The notes under the pieces: model-generated | What the model was told of the DNA's origin: nothing | The model's database searches: none | What the model saw: only the letters and a program-made list of their open reading frames with translations | Shown here: one piece after another, positions 17,144-24,119 of the stretch | Numbering within the stretch: the first letter of the stretch is position 1 | How the letters are laid out: every line of letters begins with the position of its first letter | Assembly: GCF_025452095.1 (NCBI RefSeq) | Contig: NZ_CP104877.1 | Location: 4,154,001-4,218,000 of the forward strand | DNA length: 64,000 nt | From: Paenarthrobacter sp. JL.01a | Lineage (GTDB): Bacteria > Actinomycetota > Actinomycetes > Actinomycetales > Micrococcaceae | Reading direction: 5' to 3' | Translations under genes and position numbers: made by a program

Positions 17144-17541
17144 CCGAGGAGGGTTTCGATTTCGGCAGCAGGGACTCCTGCTACCTCTGCAAGGGCACGG
17201 GGGTTGACTCCGGCGTCAACGGCCTTCTTGAAGGCCAGTGCAAGGGTGTTCTGGGAGATGGCCAGCTCGTGCTGGAGGCTCTGCCTGCGAAGTGCCGCGA
17301 TCCATACGGCGCTCACGGGATCCAGGGCATCAATGTCCATCCGGAAACCGCATCCGCAGGCCCATTCCGGCCAGATGGGTTCCACCGAGACCCACTTCAT
17401 TGCGTCGTAGGCCGGCCCGGCGGAGATAGCCATGTGCGACCCGCAGTGCACTGGTCCCATGGGAACCAGTTGATCCGTGAGAACTTCCACGGCGGTTTCA
17501 GCCGCTGGTGCGGAGCTTGGTTCACGCAGCGAAACTGTCAT
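17140..17541 (-). CDS. Small Cys/His protein coupled to the kinase
   Basis: A 133-residue protein starting MTVSLREPSSAPAA. It contains VHCGSH and, about 27 residues later, ACGCGF, a Cys/His spacing that could bind zinc. The C terminus, ALAFKKAVDAGVNPRALAEV followed by AGVPAAEIETLL, resembles a helix-turn-helix. GGAAG precedes the ATG. A Met five codons upstream has no binding site. The four-base overlap with the kinase gene suggests a functional pair, for example a regulator or substrate. No named family is recognised. Confidence 0.65.
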   Translation of the reverse strand: MTVSLREPSSAPAAETAVEVLTDQLVPMGPVHCGSHMAISAGPAYDAMKWVSVEPIWPEWACGCGFRMDIDALDPVSAVWIAALRRQSLQHELAISQNTLALAFKKAVDAGVNPRALAEVAGVPAAEIETLLG

Positions 17542-17642
17542 CGTTCTTCCACACATTCACTAGTAAGTAGCTTGGCTATCTAGTTATATGTGTACTTATG
17601 AATAATGTCCAGTCCGACCTCCTCACTCAGGCCCGCTTCCCG

Positions 17643-18143
17643 TCATGCAGCAGCGATGCCGTCGATCGCCTTTCTCATACGCCGGAGGAACTCCACTACC
17701 ACCGCAGCATCCTCGCCGCTCAGCGATTCAGCGGCGTCCATCATTCGGGCATGCATCTCCCCCAGCGTGCTGCGCACCTCCTGGTCCGAGCCGGGGGTGG
17801 GGCGCAAAATGAGGGCGCGCCGGTCGGTCGGATGGGGCTCCCTGACCACGTATCCCGACCTCACCAAACGATCGACAAGCGAAGTCATCGAAGCGGACGT
17901 TACGCCGAGCCGGACAGCCAGCTCCTTAGGCCCGACCTCGCGGCCGGCACGCTGGGCTTCAAGAAGGTACCGCAAAGCCAGCAGGTCGGTTTCGCCCATT
18001 CCCATGGATGCGCGCGTCCGGCGCCGCATCTCCGCTTCTGCGGTCCGGTAGTCCCTGAGCGCATTCAGGACGTCCACAGCGCCCATCTGCTTGCGGCTCT
18101 CCAGCCCGTACCAATAGCCCTGACGTTCACTTATATCGGTCAT
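17643..18143 (-). CDS. MarR family transcriptional regulator
   Basis: A 166-residue winged-helix protein. The DNA-binding part reads LLALRYLLEA, then GPKELAVRLGVTSASMTSLVDRLVRSGYV and the wing EPHPTDRRALILRPT (the conserved DxRR). AAAGGA precedes the chosen ATG at good distance. Two further in-frame Met codons upstream lack this. It lies 97 bases downstream of the FUSC gene on the same strand, and the gap holds nested inverted repeats that look like its operator. Control of the FUSC exporter in response to a phenolic acid is a reasonable guess. Confidence 0.9.
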   Translation of the reverse strand: MTDISERQGYWYGLESRKQMGAVDVLNALRDYRTAEAEMRRRTRASMGMGETDLLALRYLLEAQRAGREVGPKELAVRLGVTSASMTSLVDRLVRSGYVVREPHPTDRRALILRPTPGSDQEVRSTLGEMHARMMDAAESLSGEDAAVVVEFLRRMRKAIDGIAAA

Positions 18144-18175
18144 CACCAGTCCTTTGGTAGACATGTATCTCGCTT

Positions 18176-18208
18176 GTCTAACCAATTAATACTAGACGAT
18201 GTATTGGT
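18176..18208. promoter_or_regulatory. Candidate MarR operator with nested inverted repeats
   Basis: GTCTA at 18176 faces TAGAC at 18193, and ACCAAT at 18181 faces ATTGGT at 18203, in an AT-rich stretch just before the regulator start. This fits autorepression by the MarR protein. Confidence 0.45.
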
Positions 18209-18240
18209 TTATGGCTGGTCGAGTGACCAACGCAACTCGG

Positions 18241-19368
18241 TCAGGAGGCGGCGCGACGAATTCCTGCACGGTGCCAGAGGGCCGGAGCCACCACCACGGC
18301 CGCACCGACGGCGGCACCAATGACGGTCTCGACAATCCGGTCGCGCAGCAACAGAGCGGGATCCACCGGAGCAGCCAGAAGCGTGGCGAACAACGCCAGC
18401 GGCGTCACGAACACCTGCGCCACGAGGTACTGGCGGGCGATGAACATTTCCGCACCAAACTGGCACACCGCAATCACCAGGACCATGACCCACGGCGCGG
18501 GATTCAGCCACAGAATGCCGGCCAGCAGCACGAGCCCAAGCACAGTACCCGCAATTCTTTGGATGCCGCGGCTGACCCTGTGCCGGGTTGAGTGGCCCAC
18601 CAGGGGAACCACCGCCGCAACCATTGCCCAATACGTGTGACCGAAGCCGAGCCGCTCCCCCACCAGCGTCGCGATCGTTCCCGCCAGGCCGGCAGCCACC
18701 AGATAACCGCCGCCTTCCAACCAGATCGCCCTGCGCTCGGCGGGGATGTGCCGAATCGGCGGCGGACGTTTCCACGGAGTTCTGTGACTCTTGACCACGC
18801 GGGCCGACATGCCGATCGCAAGGCAAAGAACCGTGGTCCCCACAGCAACCAGAAGGGCTTCCCCAAGCGGGGGCTGGGCCGGGATCGAGGCGATGGCGGC
18901 GAAGGCGAAGATGTGAAAGAGCGAGCCGCCCGGCCGCAAACGCCATGCAGCCACCACCACCGAACACCCGCCCGCAACCAGGGTTGTGGCAGCGGTCAGA
19001 AGCCATGAATACGTCACACCTTCGATGCCCCAGGAATGAGCAAGCCGGGCGGTCAACGTCGCCAGGAGAATGACGAAAAGCATGAAGCCACCGGCCCGCA
19101 ACTGACTCCGGAACCGGACGCTATGGGGTTCGTTGCGCCCATAAATACCCGTAAAGGCACCAAACGAGGCAAACACTGCGAGGTCCAGGCGGCCGATCAG
19201 CATCAGCGTGATCAGCGGGACGAACACACCTACTGCGCAGCGGAGGGCGGGATGGTGGTCCTTGTTTCCAGGACCCATCGTGAACATTTCCGCTACAGCC
19301 TTCAAGGGGCGGCTCGCCTTTCGTCGCAGGATCAAACGTACGACGGCGGCGCTGGCGTCCGCTCTCAA
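18241..19368 (-). CDS. FUSC family membrane protein (aromatic acid exporter-like)
   Basis: A protein of up to 375 residues with two blocks of membrane helices separated by a cytoplasmic linker (VVKSHRTPWKRPPPIRHIPA). ALRCAVGVFVPLITLMLIGR, then FASFGAFTGIYGR and the second-half FGHTYWAMVAAVVPLVG, with HRVSRGIQRIAGTVLG, are typical of the FUSC/AaeB-like family that includes p-hydroxybenzoate efflux and aluminium-activated malate channels. The first codon is a TTG without a clear binding site. An ATG at 19287 is a plausible alternative that would remove 27 residues. A MarR regulator gene follows. Confidence 0.85.
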   Translation of the reverse strand: MRADASAAVVRLILRRKASRPLKAVAEMFTMGPGNKDHHPALRCAVGVFVPLITLMLIGRLDLAVFASFGAFTGIYGRNEPHSVRFRSQLRAGGFMLFVILLATLTARLAHSWGIEGVTYSWLLTAATTLVAGGCSVVVAAWRLRPGGSLFHIFAFAAIASIPAQPPLGEALLVAVGTTVLCLAIGMSARVVKSHRTPWKRPPPIRHIPAERRAIWLEGGGYLVAAGLAGTIATLVGERLGFGHTYWAMVAAVVPLVGHSTRHRVSRGIQRIAGTVLGLVLLAGILWLNPAPWVMVLVIAVCQFGAEMFIARQYLVAQVFVTPLALFATLLAAPVDPALLLRDRIVETVIGAAVGAAVVVAPALWHRAGIRRAAS

Positions 19369-19427
19369 GGTTACGCCCGGGCTGCTGGGCTACTGCGGCT
19401 TATGGGGAAGATAGTGCCCCACGTCAC

Positions 19428-20675
19428 CTAGAAGCGAGACGGAGTTCCTGACACCGGACCGGTACCCAGCGGATTGGCCGCCACGTCAGTCAGCTGTCCA
19501 ACCGGAGTGTAAACGGCTGGGAACTGGTTGCGGCTGGCGTTGCTCGGAGTTCCCGTCACAGTTGATCCCAGGGTGACGGTCAGCGTCTTGCTCGTCGGGT
19601 TCCATACCAGCTTGGAGTCGCCCGAGTAAGTCAGGACCGTGGAGCCATTGTTGTACGAGGCTCCAAGCGTCACGCTTCCGACCGATGAGGATGCGCATCC
19701 GGGAGTGGACAAGGTCATCACGCTGCCCGTCGAGATATTGACCTTGACTTGGCTGTCACCACTCAGGGTCTGGCCAGTGTTGCTGGTCCACGTACTGCAG
19801 ATGGTACTGGCCGTGAGTGGCTCGGAGAATGTGATGGTCACAGTGTCGCCCGTGTCGATCTTGCCCACTGTGCCGCCGGTGCCATTGCCAAGCTGGACGT
19901 TTGTCACAGTCGGGGCTGTCGCATCCTTGGACGACGTCGCCGTTCCGGCGATGCTGACGTTTCCGGCCGCGTCCGTGGCTTTGGCCGAGTAGTTGATGGT
20001 GCCGTCGGCAAAGGTCCTGACATCAACGGGCGAAGCCGTCCAGTTCCCTGAACCATTCACCGCCAAGGTCTGCGATATCGGCTGGCCACCCGTACCTGAA
20101 ACAGTGAGGGTGACCGACGAGTTGGCCTCTGCGGTGCCACTCACCGGAACCTTGTCCGCGAGGGCCGCATTGATCACGGTGACGGCGCTGACCACCGGGG
20201 CGTTGGGTGGCGTGGTGTCCGTAACGGGGGTGGTCCCCGCACTACGGACGCTCTCGGCGCCCTGCCAGAGGGACAACATGGGCGTCACAGCGTAGTACCA
20301 GGTCCCGGCCGGGACGTTGGACTCAGTGCAGGAAAGAGCCGAAATCGTACCTTGGCACGTTCCTGTGGCAGCCATCCGCGTACCGCCGCTGAGCGAACTG
20401 TAGCGGCCGATGCTGTAGCCGGTCACTGACTTGCCGGCCGCCGTCGTACTGGCCGCCCAATTGACCGTCACGGTGGTGCCGGTCACGATGGTGGTCGGCT
20501 TTGCCCCTTGCGCTACGGAATCGGCCTTTGCGGCGCCGAAGCCGCTGCTGACGGAACCCCAGAAGGCGCTGGCCGCAGGGCCGGCAAAGGAGATGAGGAG
20601 CATGCCCAAGACAATGACCATGAAGCGGTTCCACCGCCCCATGGTGATGCGCGAAGGCTGACGGTCCTTGCTCAC
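19428..20675 (-). CDS. Exported multi-domain Ig-like surface protein
   Basis: A 415-residue exported protein. A basic N terminus precedes a hydrophobic helix (FMVIVLGMLLISFAGPAASA) followed by FWGSVSSGFG, a SipW-type processing context. The mature part has a fibronectin III-like domain (about 60-145, GYSIGRYSSLSGG), a bacterial Ig-like domain (about 155-250, VPVSGTAEANSSVTLTVSG and ATDAAGNVS) and a third beta domain (about 255-400, GDTVTITFSEPL), as found in adhesins. No sortase motif or anchor helix is seen at the C terminus. It is last in a four-gene operon and overlaps its upstream neighbour by four bases. Confidence 0.75.
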   Translation of the reverse strand: MSKDRQPSRITMGRWNRFMVIVLGMLLISFAGPAASAFWGSVSSGFGAAKADSVAQGAKPTTIVTGTTVTVNWAASTTAAGKSVTGYSIGRYSSLSGGTRMAATGTCQGTISALSCTESNVPAGTWYYAVTPMLSLWQGAESVRSAGTTPVTDTTPPNAPVVSAVTVINAALADKVPVSGTAEANSSVTLTVSGTGGQPISQTLAVNGSGNWTASPVDVRTFADGTINYSAKATDAAGNVSIAGTATSSKDATAPTVTNVQLGNGTGGTVGKIDTGDTVTITFSEPLTASTICSTWTSNTGQTLSGDSQVKVNISTGSVMTLSTPGCASSSVGSVTLGASYNNGSTVLTYSGDSKLVWNPTSKTLTVTLGSTVTGTPSNASRNQFPAVYTPVGQLTDVAANPLGTGPVSGTPSRF

Positions 20676-21187
20676 TTCCGTACCTCCAGCGTCACGGGGA
20701 TGGCGAATTGGGCGCCTTGGCAGGCAGACATCGATGCGGCACCCATGCTTGCTGCACCCTGCAACGTCACCAGGATGGAGCTGTTTGCCGCGATGGAGAT
20801 GGGCGGGCTGAGCGGCGCGGCGGGGGGCGTGAAAGTTACTCCGGTGGTGGTGCAGGATGCGTGGGCGTCGTCGACAGAAACAGGCCCATTGGCTGTGAAT
20901 CCGTAGATCGTGACCGCATGGGGATTGGGGTTCGTGGCGCGCACCAGGACGTCGGCGGTTCCTCCGGGAACCAAACTGGTTTGCAAGGTGTCCCCCGTGA
21001 CCAGCGCGCTCACCGTAACGTTCTGCATCGTGCCATTGGTAGAGGATCCGCTCCCGACGCCGGTAGCGGTCCAGTAGGCGTAGGCCGTTCCAACCCCACC
21101 AAGCACAAACAGGGCAACAGTGGCTGCAGCGGTTCGTGCGAGTCGGCCTGTCGGGGCCATCCGCGGTGTCCGGACTGTGGTCTTCAT
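20672..21187 (-). CDS. SipW-type exported surface protein
   Basis: A 171-residue protein starting MKTTVRTPRMAPTGRLARTA. Its hydrophobic stretch ends in GTAYAYWTATG, the same processing pattern as the protein encoded at 22138 (AAYAYWTTTG). The mature part is beta-rich, with NPNPHAVTIYGF and ISIAANSSILVTLQGAA, like TasA/camelysin-type modules. The start is set by the signal peptide and by its position one base after the stop of the upstream gene, which points to translational coupling. It shares an ATGA overlap with the next gene. Confidence 0.75.
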   Translation of the reverse strand: MKTTVRTPRMAPTGRLARTAAATVALFVLGGVGTAYAYWTATGVGSGSSTNGTMQNVTVSALVTGDTLQTSLVPGGTADVLVRATNPNPHAVTIYGFTANGPVSVDDAHASCTTTGVTFTPPAAPLSPPISIAANSSILVTLQGAASMGAASMSACQGAQFAIPVTLEVRK

Positions 21188-21188
21188 G

Positions 21189-22037
21189 TCAGTTGCCTTG
21201 TCCCGTGCCGGAGTACGTGAGCTGGATGGTGGCGCCTTTGCAGCCATCCTGGAGTTTTGGAGTGTCCAGCATCGTGATCCGGGGCCAGCTTGATTCCGGC
21301 ACGCCGAGGGCCGAAAGCCCCCGATTGCCCGGTTCAACAGTCAACGGGTACGCGCCGGAGTACTGGGTGAGTTTGTAGTCAGCCGTGGTGCAGGGAAGGT
21401 TGGCCGCTATTGCCGCCTGGGTGCGGACCACCTGGCTGATGGAGACGGAAAGATTGGTCACGGCGATGCTCTTTTTCTCCGGGTTGGAGATCTGCAGCTC
21501 CAGTGACCTCGAAACACCGGGGGCGAGCGACCCGTTCACGGCCCCTGATACGCCGAAATTCCTCTTGACTTCAAGGACCTGCAATTGGCCGGGTGCCGTG
21601 TTGGACACGACCGTTCCGCTGCTCGCCTTGACCGTGAAATCGGTCTTGGCGACCGGTGTCGTGGTGGCAGTGCCGACAGTCAGGTTTGCCTGCGCGGTGG
21701 CTCCGGAGGTGAGGTTGACCGACGCCGGCGCGAAGGTCGCGGTGGCCCCGCCCGGGAGCCCGCTAACTGTGAACGTTACTGTTCCGGCGAATCCACCTGT
21801 TGATGTGGCGGACACCGTGAACGTGGCGGCTTGTCCCTGGTCAACCGTTCGGCTCGACGGCGACAACGCCACAGTGATTCCGGCCGGTACTTTCGCAGCG
21901 CTCCCCTGCCCGCCCGACTGGCTGTTGCTGGCGGCGAGGGCCGCAACCGGCGTGACGGCCACCAGCAAGGCCAGCAGCAACGCACGAATGACTCCACCTC
22001 GGTGGAACGGTACGGTGCGCTCTGGGCGGTGGTCCAT
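21189..22037 (-). CDS. Exported Ig-like repeat protein
   Basis: A 282-residue protein with a classical Sec signal peptide (VIRALLLALLVAVTPVAALAAS). The mature N-terminal part is one Ig-like beta domain of about 100 residues (ITVALSPSSRTVDQGQAATF and GFAGTVTFTVSGLPGG), a pattern common in surface adhesins and peptidases. The C-terminal half (GVSRSLELQISNPEKKSIAV) resembles a beta-sandwich with one pair of Cys. No catalytic motif or wall anchor is seen. It is the second gene of the surface operon, separated from the first by a hairpin at 22096-22128. Confidence 0.75.
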   Translation of the reverse strand: MDHRPERTVPFHRGGVIRALLLALLVAVTPVAALAASNSQSGGQGSAAKVPAGITVALSPSSRTVDQGQAATFTVSATSTGGFAGTVTFTVSGLPGGATATFAPASVNLTSGATAQANLTVGTATTTPVAKTDFTVKASSGTVVSNTAPGQLQVLEVKRNFGVSGAVNGSLAPGVSRSLELQISNPEKKSIAVTNLSVSISQVVRTQAAIAANLPCTTADYKLTQYSGAYPLTVEPGNRGLSALGVPESSWPRITMLDTPKLQDGCKGATIQLTYSGTGQGN

Positions 22038-22095
22038 GGAAGCTCTTTTCGGACGTTGGCTTGGGTGCGTTGGGAAAGCAGGGTGGAAGGGGTGA

Positions 22096-22128
22096 GCCGG
22101 GGCCCGCCATCACAAGGCGGACCCCGGC
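22096..22128 (-). terminator. Intra-operon hairpin, attenuator-like
   Basis: A 13-bp stem with one mismatch (GCCGGGGcCCGCC against GGCGGaCCCCGGC) and a seven-base loop follows the stop of the first surface-protein gene. It has no U-tract in the sense direction, so it may reduce rather than stop transcription into the rest of the operon. Confidence 0.5.
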
Positions 22129-22137
22129 GTCGAGGTT

Positions 22138-22593
22138 TTAGACGCTGCCAACGGTGACCGTCACGATGGCCGACTTGCAGGCATCCTGGTTGACGGTGGT
22201 GCTGTCGTTGAACTTCAGCGTTCCGGTGCCCACCTGCGTACCGGTGGTGTTTGCTGCCACGGAGCTGTTCGACGTGACGGCAGTGACCGCAAACCAGGCG
22301 GGCAGACAAGCGTCCACATTGGTGGTCACGCTGGCGGTCAGGGCTCCGACCACAGTGCCCGAGGTGGTGGAGTTGTCAGCGGTGTACGTCACCGGGACAG
22401 AGTTTCCCGGAGCGAGGCCGCCCGCGAAGTTGGCGTGCAGGGTGACGGTTCCGCCGCCGGCCGAGTTGGTCGCAGTTCCGGTGCCTGAGCCTGTAGTGGT
22501 CCAGTAGGCGTAGGCGGCTCCGCCACCCACTGCTACCAGTGCGACGCCTGCGACCGCGGCGGTGATCCGGCTCTTCTTGGAAAGCTTGCGCAT
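22138..22593 (-). CDS. TasA-like SipW-type surface protein
   Basis: A 151-residue exported protein starting MRKLSKKSRITAAVAGVALV. The signal region ends in GGGAAYAYWTTTGSGTG. The mature part is Thr/Gly/Asn-rich beta structure (GGTVTLHANFAGGLAPGNSV) with two Cys separated by about 45 residues. This is the layout of SipW-dependent fibre-type subunits. AAGGAG lies eight bases before the ATG. An upstream in-frame Met is not supported. It is first in a four-gene operon of exported proteins that has no peptidase of its own, so the SipW-type enzyme encoded at 12.7 kb is the likely processor. Confidence 0.8.
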   Translation of the reverse strand: MRKLSKKSRITAAVAGVALVAVGGGAAYAYWTTTGSGTGTATNSAGGGTVTLHANFAGGLAPGNSVPVTYTADNSTTSGTVVGALTASVTTNVDACLPAWFAVTAVTSNSSVAANTTGTQVGTGTLKFNDSTTVNQDACKSAIVTVTVGSV

Positions 22594-22776
22594 GATGTGA
22601 CTCCTTGGTTGGTCTGGTCCGGGGAGCCGCTGTGCAACCCCCAGCATCCGTCCGTTGCTGGCGGATGAAGCGATGCACCCAATGGTTCAGGCATGGCAAG
22701 TCCGATGGCTACGATTCGGAATACCTCAATTTTTCGTTCGAACAACGTCCCTCACATACCCACCTGCGGGATGCGA

Positions 22777-22858
22777 GTACTCGCCTTCTCGGGCAGGACT
22801 ACTTAGTAAGGCTGCTGTCATCCCTGCCATGGCGGGACCGGCGGTACTCGCCTTCTCG
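22777..22858. repeat. Direct repeat GTACTCGCCTTCTCG, two copies
   Basis: Exact 15-base copies lie at 22777-22791 and 22844-22858, 67 bases apart, upstream of the surface-protein operon. Dyad symmetry around the first copy suggests a protein-binding site. Confidence 0.55.
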
Positions 22859-22992
22859 AACGGTGTCCATGGAGTTGACACCACCTCTGCGTGGGCCCCG
22901 CTCGTCAGTCCCGCGTCGCTGCGCGAACATTGTGCTCATCTTGAGCAAAACTTGCGCTGGTGTTCGATGGTTTTGTCACCCTGTCTTACACC

Positions 22993-23037
22993 ACGACGGC
23001 GGTCGGTCGCCGTGTTAAGGCGACCGACCGCCGTCGT
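22993..23037 (-). terminator. Perfect 19-bp hairpin terminator after lipA
   Basis: ACGACGGCGGTCGGTCGCC and its exact complement flank the loop GTGTTAA. It lies about 57 bases beyond the lipA stop and faces the 5' region of the surface-protein operon, so it insulates the two units. Confidence 0.85.
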
Positions 23038-23094
23038 AAAGTTGCTTTTCTGGCCAGGCCGGCCACCGCCCGCAGGATTCCCTGCAGCGCAGGT

Positions 23095-24102
23095 TCAGTG
23101 GTGGGCGGCGAGGATGGTGGAGGCTTCCTGGCGGGTGGTGCCGGAGGACTCGATGTGGGCGAGGGCTTCGGGGATGTCCCAGCCCTTTTTGCGCATGGCG
23201 GTGGCCCAGAGGCGGCCGGCGCGGTAGGAGGAACGGACCAGGGGCCCGGACATGACGCCGAGGAAGCCGATCTCTTCGGCTTCGTGCTGGAGGTCCACGA
23301 ATTCCTGGGGTTTGACCCAGCGGTCCACGGGCAGGTGCCGTTCGGACGGGCGCAGGTACTGGGTGATCGTGATCAGGTCACATCCGGCGGCGTGCAGGTC
23401 GCGCAGGGCTTCGGAGATTTCCTCGCGGGTCTCGCCCATGCCCAGGATCAGGTTGGACTTGGTCACCATGCCCAGGTCCCTGCCTTGGGTGATGACATCC
23501 AGGGACCTCTCGTAGCGGAACGCGGGCCGGATCCGCTTGAAGATCCGCGGCACGGTCTCGACGTTGTGGGCGAACACTTCGGGTTTGGAGTCGCAGATCG
23601 CGGCGATGTGTTCGGGTTTGCCGGAGAAGTCCGGGATCAGCAACTCCACCCCGGTGCCGGGATTCAGTTCATGGATTTTGCGGACCGTTTCGGCGTACAA
23701 CCACACGCCTTCGTCTTCGAGGTCGTCACGGGCCACCCCGGTAACGGTCGCGTAGCGCAGCTGCATGGCCTGCACGGAGCGGGCGACCTTGGTCGGTTCG
23801 AAGCGGTCCAGCGGGGACGGCTTGCCGGTATCGATCTGGCAGAAATCACAGCGCCGGGTGCATTCGGACCCGCCGATCAGGAACGTCGCTTCCTTGTCTT
23901 CCCAGCACTCGAAAATGTTCGGGCACCCGGCCTCCTCACACACCGTGTGCAGGCCTTCCTTCTTCACCAGATTCTTCAACCCGACGAACTCCGGACCCAT
24001 CTGGACCTTGGCCTTGATCCACTCAGGCTTACGCTCAACAGGAACCGCCGAGTTACGCTGCTCAACACGCAGCAACTTGCGGCCTTCAGGGGCGAGAGTC
24101 AT
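23095..24102 (-). CDS. lipA: Lipoyl synthase
   Basis: A 335-residue radical SAM enzyme that inserts two sulfurs into protein-bound octanoyl groups. The auxiliary 4Fe-4S cluster motif is CEEAGCPNIFEC (CX4CX5C) and the radical SAM motif is CTRRCDFC (CX3CX2C). NLETVPRI-like and RDVITQGRDLGMVTKSN-like blocks follow as expected (here NVETVPRIF and VITQGRDLGMVTKSN). The start MTLAPEGRK is preceded by AAGGAAG. A Met eight codons earlier overlaps the sdaA stop. It follows sdaA by 17 bases and supplies lipoate for GcvH encoded in the same cluster. Third codon positions favour G/T, as in sdaA. Confidence 0.97.
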   Translation of the reverse strand: MTLAPEGRKLLRVEQRNSAVPVERKPEWIKAKVQMGPEFVGLKNLVKKEGLHTVCEEAGCPNIFECWEDKEATFLIGGSECTRRCDFCQIDTGKPSPLDRFEPTKVARSVQAMQLRYATVTGVARDDLEDEGVWLYAETVRKIHELNPGTGVELLIPDFSGKPEHIAAICDSKPEVFAHNVETVPRIFKRIRPAFRYERSLDVITQGRDLGMVTKSNLILGMGETREEISEALRDLHAAGCDLITITQYLRPSERHLPVDRWVKPQEFVDLQHEAEEIGFLGVMSGPLVRSSYRAGRLWATAMRKKGWDIPEALAHIESSGTTRQEASTILAAHH

Positions 24103-24119
24103 GTGAGGTGCTTCCTTGC

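Larger units (their letters stand above)
22594..23094. other. 500-base intergenic region with repeats
   Basis: No convincing gene is present. From left to right it holds TTCGTTCGAACAA (22733-22745), the 15-base word GTACTCGCCTTCTCG twice (22777 and 22844), of which the first copy is part of the palindrome GCGAGTACTCGC (22774-22785), an ACTACTTAGTAAG stretch, and the lipA terminator. It must contain the promoter of the surface-protein operon on the minus strand. Confidence 0.6.

Noticed and set aside
17598..18323. 241-codon plus-strand frame over the MarR gene
   Set aside because: Antisense to a clear MarR winged-helix gene.
22605..23018. 137-codon plus-strand frame in the intergenic region
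   Set aside because: It crosses the repeats and the lipA terminator, has no binding site, and its sequence is not protein-like.
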